Below, piece after piece: positions 6,644-10,762 of a DNA stretch of 10,762 bases. The translations under genes and the position numbers were made by a program. The notes under the pieces were generated by a model. The model was not told where the DNA came from. It made no database searches and was given only the letters and a program-made list of their open reading frames with translations. The DNA comes from Sphingomonadaceae bacterium (GTDB lineage: Bacteria > Pseudomonadota > Alphaproteobacteria > Sphingomonadales > Sphingomonadaceae). The number at the start of each line of letters is the position of its first letter. Position 1 is the first letter of the stretch. The stretch lies in contig SHLU01000060.1 of assembly GCA_004282995.1 (NCBI GenBank), positions 1 through 10,762 on the forward strand. The letters run 5' to 3'.

Positions 6644-7283
6644 TGTCCAGTTCCCGCAGGATTGCCCGGCACAGCCCGGCATCGCCGCCGGCAATCTTGA
6701 GCGGCAGGGCAATCAATTCGTAGCGCCCCTCTTCCACGTCATCGAGCACCAGCCCTTCGAGAATGCGCATATCGTGTTCGAGCACGGCCTTGTGCGCGGC
6801 CATGATCTTCGATTCTTGCGGGTCGACCGAGGGGGCATCTGTGCCAACCAGCTTGACGCCTTGCAGCGCCAGCCATGCGATAGTTTCCGCCGCGATCGGG
6901 GTGAAATCGCTGCGCCACTCGTCATGCGGGAAGGCGTCGTAGGTGCGGAACAATACTCGGTCGACGCTTTCCAGATGCGGCAAATCGGCGACATCGATTG
7001 CGCCGCTGACGCCGCGCGCGTCGATCACCAGGCATTCACCGATATAGGGGTCGAGCTCCATGCTGGCGGCGTCGAGACCGGTCAGTGAATAATGCAGCGG
7101 TGCATCGCCGTGGCTGCCCGAATGGGTGCTCATGGTCATCCGCCCGACATTGACCGGCGAGCCTTCGTCCATCCGCCAACTTTGCTCGAATGCGAAAGCG
7201 GTATCGCCCGGCCACACCGGCAGGCCTGGCCGCAGGGTCTGCGAAATATCCCAGATCCGGCGGTCGGATTTCCAACTGCTCAT
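6636..7283 (-). CDS. kynB: arylformamidase (kynurenine formamidase), cyclase family
   Basis: A metal-dependent hydrolase converting N-formylkynurenine to kynurenine and formate. The 215 residues match the bacterial KynB length. The metal-binding HSGSHGDAPLH (54-64) supplies His54, His58 and Asp60. A second metal-site segment AHKAVLEHDMRILEGL (163-178) contains His164 and Glu176, and the spacing from the first motif fits characterised KynB enzymes. WPGDT (24-28) is the usual family motif near the N-terminus. The start ATG overlaps the kynA stop as ATGA, and its own stop lies inside the kynU start, so the three proteins are probably made in step. The context between kynA and kynU separates it from other cyclase-family members of different function. 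Confidence 0.96.
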   Translation of the reverse strand: MSSWKSDRRIWDISQTLRPGLPVWPGDTAFAFEQSWRMDEGSPVNVGRMTMSTHSGSHGDAPLHYSLTGLDAASMELDPYIGECLVIDARGVSGAIDVADLPHLESVDRVLFRTYDAFPHDEWRSDFTPIAAETIAWLALQGVKLVGTDAPSVDPQESKIMAAHKAVLEHDMRILEGLVLDDVEEGRYELIALPLKIAGGDAGLCRAILRELDNG

Positions 7284-8071
7284 ATCGCGGTCCTCACGCT
7301 CAGCAGTTCAGGGAAGAATGCCTGTTTCAGCACACCTTCGAGATAGGGAACGCCCGGTGTCCCGCCGGTCCCGCGCTTGAAGCCGATGATGCGTTCCACC
7401 GTTTTGAGGTGGCCGAACCGCCAGCGCTGGAAGTGATATTCAAGATCGACCAGCTTTTCGGCAAGTTCGTAGAGGTCCCAATGTTGCTGCGGGGCGCGGT
7501 AGATTTCGGCCCAGGCAGCCTCAACCGCTGCGGAATGCACCCATACATCGTCGAGCTTGCGCTCCAGCACCTCGGCCGGAATGGCAAAGCCGCGCCGCGC
7601 CAGCAGCCGGATCGCCTCGTCATAGAGGCTGGTGCGAGCAAGTTCTTCGCGTAGCTCTCGGGCGATCTCGGGGGTCGCTTCGTGCATCTTCACCATGTCA
7701 GGGTTGCGCCCGCCGAGCAGGAATTCCATCATCCTGTATTGCGGTGACTGGAACCCGCTCGATCCGCCCAAATGCGGGCGCACCTGCGAGTAATCATGCG
7801 GCGTCATCGTGCTCAGCACGTCCCAGCTCTGGATCAGCTGGTTCTGTGCACGGGCAACCCGGGCAAGCATCTTGAACGAGGGGCGCAGCTCATCACGCAT
7901 GATGTGATCGCGCGCCGCGAACAATTCGTGCAGGCAAAGCTTGAGCCATAGCTCGCTTGCCTGGTGGACGATGATGAACAGCATCTCGTCATGCGCGCCC
8001 GAAACCGGATGCTGCGCGGCGAGGATGCGATCGAGATCGAGATAGCTTGAATAGGTTACGTCTTGCGCCAT
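7280..8071 (-). CDS. kynA: tryptophan 2,3-dioxygenase
   Basis: A heme enzyme that opens the tryptophan indole ring to N-formylkynurenine, the first and committing step of the pathway. The 263 residues are slightly shorter at the N-terminus than some homologues, but all key residues are in place and keep a constant offset of 19 from the Xanthomonas numbering I know. Distal His36 is in FIIVHQASELW, Tyr94 and Arg98 in HDYSQVR, proximal heme ligand His221 in RFGHLKTVERIIG, and Thr235 in the KRGTGGTPGVPYL loop. A SGFQSPQYR block (105-113) is also typical. It begins 36 bases after the DUF4112 gene on the same strand and overlaps kynB by four bases. No promoter or tryptophan-responsive element was seen in those 36 bases, so transcription may come from farther upstream. 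Confidence 0.97.
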   Translation of the reverse strand: MAQDVTYSSYLDLDRILAAQHPVSGAHDEMLFIIVHQASELWLKLCLHELFAARDHIMRDELRPSFKMLARVARAQNQLIQSWDVLSTMTPHDYSQVRPHLGGSSGFQSPQYRMMEFLLGGRNPDMVKMHEATPEIARELREELARTSLYDEAIRLLARRGFAIPAEVLERKLDDVWVHSAAVEAAWAEIYRAPQQHWDLYELAEKLVDLEYHFQRWRFGHLKTVERIIGFKRGTGGTPGVPYLEGVLKQAFFPELLSVRTAI

Positions 8072-8107
8072 GCTCGCTGCCCTAGCGCGAAGCGGTTACG
8101 AGGGAAA

Positions 8108-8524
8108 CTACCCCTCGATGATCCGCGTCTGCGGATGGTGCTTATCGAGATGCTTGCGGATGATTTTCAGATTGCGGGTGTTGGAGCGATAGACCAGGTC
8201 AAAGGCATCGCCGACCAGCGGCACCGCACCCAGTGCAGTGTCGATGGCAATGTGTCCGCCCATCCGCCACAGCTTCCATTTGGGCAAACCCAGATTGCGC
8301 GCTTCCCACACAATGTATGCGCCCATGGCAGCGGTAATGAGATCGCCGACAACAGGGATCAGACCAACAATCGAATCGAGCCCGACCGGCATGTTAATGC
8401 CGGGAATCCGGAAGCTGCGTTCGAGCACCATTTCGACCGCTTCGACCCGCTTGCGGATCGAGGCCGGATCGTTTCCGGTCGGCAGTTCGCCCCCCATCTG
8501 CCGGAACCGCGGTTCTTCATTCAT
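8108..8524 (-). CDS. DUF4112 domain-containing membrane protein
   Basis: The 138-residue product fits the DUF4112 family, which has no assigned function. A polar N-terminal arm of about 40 residues precedes two related hydrophobic segments, each carrying a short repeated signature: GLDSIVGLIPVVGD (48-61) and DTALGAVPLVGDAFDL (95-110). The core is thus an internal duplication with Asp at matching positions, probably membrane-embedded or re-entrant. The C-terminal tail is basic (RNLKIIRKHLDKHH). The ATG at 8524 has AAGGAG eight bases upstream. The frame stays open to 8815, but that stretch is antisense-like reading of the preceding lipoprotein gene in another frame and is not part of the protein. 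It starts 17 bases after the lipoprotein stop. Confidence 0.88.
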   Translation of the reverse strand: MNEEPRFRQMGGELPTGNDPASIRKRVEAVEMVLERSFRIPGINMPVGLDSIVGLIPVVGDLITAAMGAYIVWEARNLGLPKWKLWRMGGHIAIDTALGAVPLVGDAFDLVYRSNTRNLKIIRKHLDKHHPQTRIIEG

Positions 8525-8541
8525 GCTAAACGCTCCTTCGA

Positions 8542-10011
8542 TTACGAGATGGGAGCAATCGCCATGGGGAACAAGGGATGGCGCCCCCACCTGTTCTCGA
8601 CAAAGCCATCGACGCCGCCGCGCAGCAGGCCCCAGCGCAGCGGAGCGCCAAGGGGGATAAAGACCTGCCGCGCCAGCATGGCATTGGCGGCTTCGATCAA
8701 CAGCATATCGGCCTCTGCCGGAGTCGCAGCGTAGAGCGACTGATCGACCAGGACATCGGCATCGGGCGAGCAGATTATCTTCGAAACATCGCAATTGAAC
8801 TGGTTGAGATACCACCGTGCTCCGGCGTAGCGGGCCAGCTTATCGACCAGCGCCAGATCGGCCTTTTTCCCCGGATCGACACGCACGAGCTGGACTCCGA
8901 TAGCGGCGAAATCTCGCAACAGTTGTCCATACAACAGATCCGACCCCGGGCCTGGGGGAAGCGAGATATCGAGCGTGGCAGGCTTGCCCTCCTCGCGCTC
9001 CCAGGCAGAGATGCGGGCGGCGGCCACCGTGCGGCGCTGCGGCAGAGACTGGTTTATCCAGGCCGGTTGGAGACCGGATTCGGCGGTGAAGAACCCGTCC
9101 GGCACGACGCTGGACGAGGGTTCCCACCCGGTCACGTTGAACGGTTGCAGCAGGCTCGATCGATCGATTGCCATCGACAAGGCTTCTCTGCGCGCAGCGC
9201 TGGCGAGCACACCGTCAGTATTGCGGAATGCCAGGCCGAACAGGCCCAGCGCAGCATCGAGCCGCAAGGAGCCGCCGGACAGCGGACCGATATCCGACAG
9301 CGGAAAGGTGCTGAGTCGGCCGTTGAGCACGACTTCGACTTCGCCATTACGGAAGGCCTCTACCGCTCGTTCTGCCTCCATTCCCAGGACGATCACGTCG
9401 AGCACTTTGTCTTCCCAGCCGCGCCGTTCCGGAAGGCCGCGCTCCTGCGGCGGGACAGCCTGAAGACGTATGACGTCTTCCTCCTCCAGCCGCCGCATCG
9501 GACCGGTTCCGCGGCCTTCGCGCAGCAGGCCCAGTTCGGGTTGCGCGAGCAATTGGAGAAACTCGGGCATCGGGCTCTTGAGCCGGATTTCGAGGACCCG
9601 GTCCGCCATCACCCTTATCTCGTCAATCTTCTCCAGATCGAGACCGAGAGACGTGCCATCGAGCCGGCCGATCGTATCAAGCATGGCTTGCCTGACCGAT
9701 GCTGCATCGAGATCCTCGCCGCTGGGCCAATCGGCATTTCGGATGCGGAAGAAGAAGCTCAACCCATCGTCGGTAAAGATCCAGCGTTCGGCGATGGCGG
9801 GGACGACATCGCCCTGAGCGTTAATCGCCACGAGACCTTCGCTTGTTCCTTCTCGAACAAGCTGCCCGGCATAGGACAGCCGATTGCCGGTTTCGAACGG
9901 GGCATCTTCCGCGCCGATCACCGCAATCGAGACTGCACCTTCGTTGGCACGCGACGAACAACCCGCCAGTGCGAGACAGAAAATGATTGCAGGGATGGCG
10001 AGCGAGCGCAT
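8542..10011 (-). CDS. family 5 extracellular solute-binding lipoprotein (peptide/oligopeptide ABC type)
   Basis: The 489-residue product has a lipoprotein signal: MRS, a hydrophobic stretch, then lipobox LAGC with Cys18. Ser at +2 is compatible with outer-membrane sorting or a surface or periplasmic anchor. The mature part follows the SBP_bac_5 pattern. An early block (GTSEGLVAINAQGDVVPAIA, about 55-74) is followed by FFFRIRNADWPSGEDLDAAS (about 85-104), the usual 'W-x-dG-x-x-(T/A)' feature, and later by ARREALSMAIDRSSLL, the helix typical of this class. Ligand specificity cannot be read from sequence. No ABC permease or ATPase is adjacent; downstream genes are DUF4112 and kynA. It is therefore an orphan binding protein that must use a transporter elsewhere or do something else. 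The gap from pilZ is 44 bases, and the ribosome site before its ATG is weak. Confidence 0.85.
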   Translation of the reverse strand: MRSLAIPAIIFCLALAGCSSRANEGAVSIAVIGAEDAPFETGNRLSYAGQLVREGTSEGLVAINAQGDVVPAIAERWIFTDDGLSFFFRIRNADWPSGEDLDAASVRQAMLDTIGRLDGTSLGLDLEKIDEIRVMADRVLEIRLKSPMPEFLQLLAQPELGLLREGRGTGPMRRLEEEDVIRLQAVPPQERGLPERRGWEDKVLDVIVLGMEAERAVEAFRNGEVEVVLNGRLSTFPLSDIGPLSGGSLRLDAALGLFGLAFRNTDGVLASAARREALSMAIDRSSLLQPFNVTGWEPSSSVVPDGFFTAESGLQPAWINQSLPQRRTVAAARISAWEREEGKPATLDISLPPGPGSDLLYGQLLRDFAAIGVQLVRVDPGKKADLALVDKLARYAGARWYLNQFNCDVSKIICSPDADVLVDQSLYAATPAEADMLLIEAANAMLARQVFIPLGAPLRWGLLRGGVDGFVENRWGRHPLFPMAIAPIS

Positions 10012-10055
10012 CGCGGCTGCCTAGCAGGCTTGGCCGGAGCGGTCAGCGAAAACGA

Positions 10056-10469
10056 TCAGATTTTGCGTATCTTGGACGCATCGATCGATGCATGGCCCGA
10101 CAAGTAGCCGATCGGACGAGTAAAACGCGGAGACGATGTCTCGTCTGCAGGTGCTGAAGAGGCGCGCGCCCGCGACGGATCGATCGTGGTATCGAAGGCG
10201 ATACCGAATCGGTTGTCCTGCACCCATGCCACATTGCCATCGACCCATTCGATATTGCGCAGTTTCACCGAAAGGCGCGCACCGCGCATCACGCGGACCG
10301 GGCCTTCGGCCATCATCCCGCCGGCTGACAGATTACGCACCTTGACCCGCTCGACCGCTTCGCCGCCTTCAAGACGCAGCTCGGCCATCAGGAACAGGCT
10401 ATCACGTGTAATATTGCGAGTATCGACGGCAGGCATTGATTGCGCGGTCCTTTTCGCAGGGGCCAACAT
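10056..10469 (-). CDS. PilZ-domain protein (putative c-di-GMP receptor)
   Basis: PilZ domains bind cyclic di-GMP and pass the signal to motility, exopolysaccharide or other outputs. In this 137-residue protein both binding elements are visible: RNITR (Arg18-x3-Arg22) and NLSAGG (46-51), matching the [D/N]-x-S-x-x-G pattern. The beta-barrel core runs to about residue 93 (NRFGIAFD). After it comes a Ser/Ala/Arg-rich tail of about 40 residues with no recognisable domain, ending ASKIRKI. No partner domain is fused, so it would act through protein contact. The ATG at 10469 has AAGG ten bases upstream; an alternative ATG at 10436 preserves the whole PilZ motif and has AAGGA eleven bases upstream, so the exact start is open. 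It lies between dksA and the lipoprotein gene on the same strand. Confidence 0.88.
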   Translation of the reverse strand: MLAPAKRTAQSMPAVDTRNITRDSLFLMAELRLEGGEAVERVKVRNLSAGGMMAEGPVRVMRGARLSVKLRNIEWVDGNVAWVQDNRFGIAFDTTIDPSRARASSAPADETSSPRFTRPIGYLSGHASIDASKIRKI

Positions 10470-10500
10470 CGGCGGCCTTATTGCACTTCTCAGCCAACCC

Positions 10501-10541
10501 GTTGGAAGGGGCTGACTGCCGATGTTTCGGCATAGCCCAAC
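10501..10541. repeat. imperfect inverted repeat in the dksA-pilZ gap
   Basis: The inner stem is TGCCGA (10517-10522), loop TGTT, then TCGGCA (10527-10532). An outer stem GGGCT (10509-10513) pairs with AGCCC (10534-10538), and GTT (10501-10503) can pair with AAC (10539-10541), with small bulges between. There is no T-run on either side, so it does not look like an intrinsic terminator. It may be an RNA leader structure or a binding site. Confidence 0.45.
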
Positions 10542-10604
10542 TCCCCTAATGAAGATTTAAGGCAAGGTGTCTCGACCTCGTCCCAATCGCTCAAAAGACC
10601 AGGG

Positions 10605-10762
10605 TCAGTCGTCGCGCGAAATTTTCTCGCGGCGCTCGTGTGCTTCCTGCGCTTCGACAGTCATGGTCGCCACCGGACGGGCGATTAGCCGCTTGAGGCC
10701 GATCGGGTCGCCGGTAACTTCGCAATAACCGTATTCGCCTGCGTCGAGGCGACGCAGAGCGC
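10605..10762 (-). CDS. dksA: DksA/TraR-family RNA polymerase-binding protein, C-terminal part
   Basis: DksA binds the RNA polymerase secondary channel and, with ppGpp, adjusts promoter activity during nutrient stress. Only the last 52 codons are in the window; the start is beyond the right edge. The visible part covers the globular domain and final helix: LDAGEYGYCEVTGDPIGLKR, then LIARPVATMTVEAQEAHERR, ending KISRDD. It aligns without gaps to the E. coli C-terminus as I remember it, including the GYCE and ARP landmarks. Of the four zinc-binding Cys positions only the first is kept: the CxxC pair reads C-E-V-T and the second pair reads T-V-E-A. The domain must therefore fold without the normal zinc site, as in other known cysteine-poor DksA proteins. 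The stop is TGA and 135 bases separate it from pilZ. Confidence 0.92.
   Translation of the reverse strand, partial: ALRRLDAGEYGYCEVTGDPIGLKRLIARPVATMTVEAQEAHERREKISRDD

Noticed and set aside
6644..6712. Upstream extension of kynU by 23 residues
   Set aside because: The extension lies within kynB, has no kynureninase similarity, and the ATG at 6643 gives the classic stop-start overlap.
8525..8815. Upstream extension of the DUF4112 gene by 97 residues
   Set aside because: It lies inside the lipoprotein gene in another frame, is Arg/Cys-rich low-quality sequence, and ATG 8524 has AAGGAG at good spacing.
8578..10107. A 509-codon open frame on the plus strand opposite the binding lipoprotein gene
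   Set aside because: It mirrors the minus-strand gene across its whole length, has no ribosome site and no recognisable domain, and its composition (many Gln, Arg, His) is typical of antisense reading in GC-rich DNA. The minus strand carries a lipobox and family motifs.
10590..10606. Possible terminator just after dksA (GACC CT GGTC then TTTT on the minus strand)
   Set aside because: The loop would be only two bases, leaving at best a three-base stem, and the T-run is four bases; not convincing.
1..10762. Search for tRNA, rRNA, CRISPR repeats, insertion sequences, att sites and phage or defence genes
   Set aside because: No cloverleaf-like CCA-ended stretch, regularly spaced repeats, transposase motifs or terminal inverted repeats were seen by eye; the HNH protein alone is not evidence of a defence system.

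Overview
The window is an ordinary-looking chromosomal segment from a GC-rich alphaproteobacterium. The protein set (a compact GluQRS, a HIG1-type small membrane protein, a DksA with most zinc cysteines replaced, a DUF4112 protein, and a conserved orphan HNH protein) fits Sphingomonadales best, perhaps Erythrobacteraceae. That placement is an inference from protein character, not from a search. I see no rRNA, tRNA, CRISPR array, insertion sequence, phage gene or integration site. Coding density is very high and no gap between genes exceeds about 135 bases.

Plus strand, left: the 3' third of mutS (mismatch repair ATPase) enters from the left edge. It is followed by a small acidic membrane-anchored protein and a DUF202/YidH-type three-helix membrane protein. 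The DUF202 gene meets a minus-strand gene tail to tail, and their two TAG stops share the palindrome CTAG.

Minus strand, 4685 down to 1667: a compact set reads gluQRS (tRNA-Asp queuosine glutamylation), a HIG1-like two-helix protein, a PduO-type cobalamin adenosyltransferase, 3-hydroxybutyryl-CoA dehydrogenase, and a 112-residue hydrophilic protein of unknown function. A 123-bp divergent intergenic region separates gluQRS from a plus-strand HNH endonuclease-family gene, whose real start is probably a TTG at 4809. The HNH gene in turn ends tail to tail on kynU, again sharing CTAG between the two stops.

Minus strand, right edge down to 5414: dksA (partial), a PilZ-domain gene, an orphan family-5 solute-binding lipoprotein, a DUF4112 membrane protein, then kynA-kynB-kynU. 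The three kyn genes lie in pathway order with 4-nt and 8-nt overlaps. Together they convert tryptophan to N-formylkynurenine, kynurenine, and then anthranilate plus alanine. All active-site residues I could check are present. No dedicated regulator or anthranilate-consuming gene is in view.

I did not find a clearly new biological system. The most useful leads are the DksA that keeps only one of four zinc cysteines, the two CTAG stop-sharing convergent junctions, the TTG start of the HNH gene, the structured dksA-pilZ gap with a possible 43-codon leader ORF, and several small unrecognised proteins.
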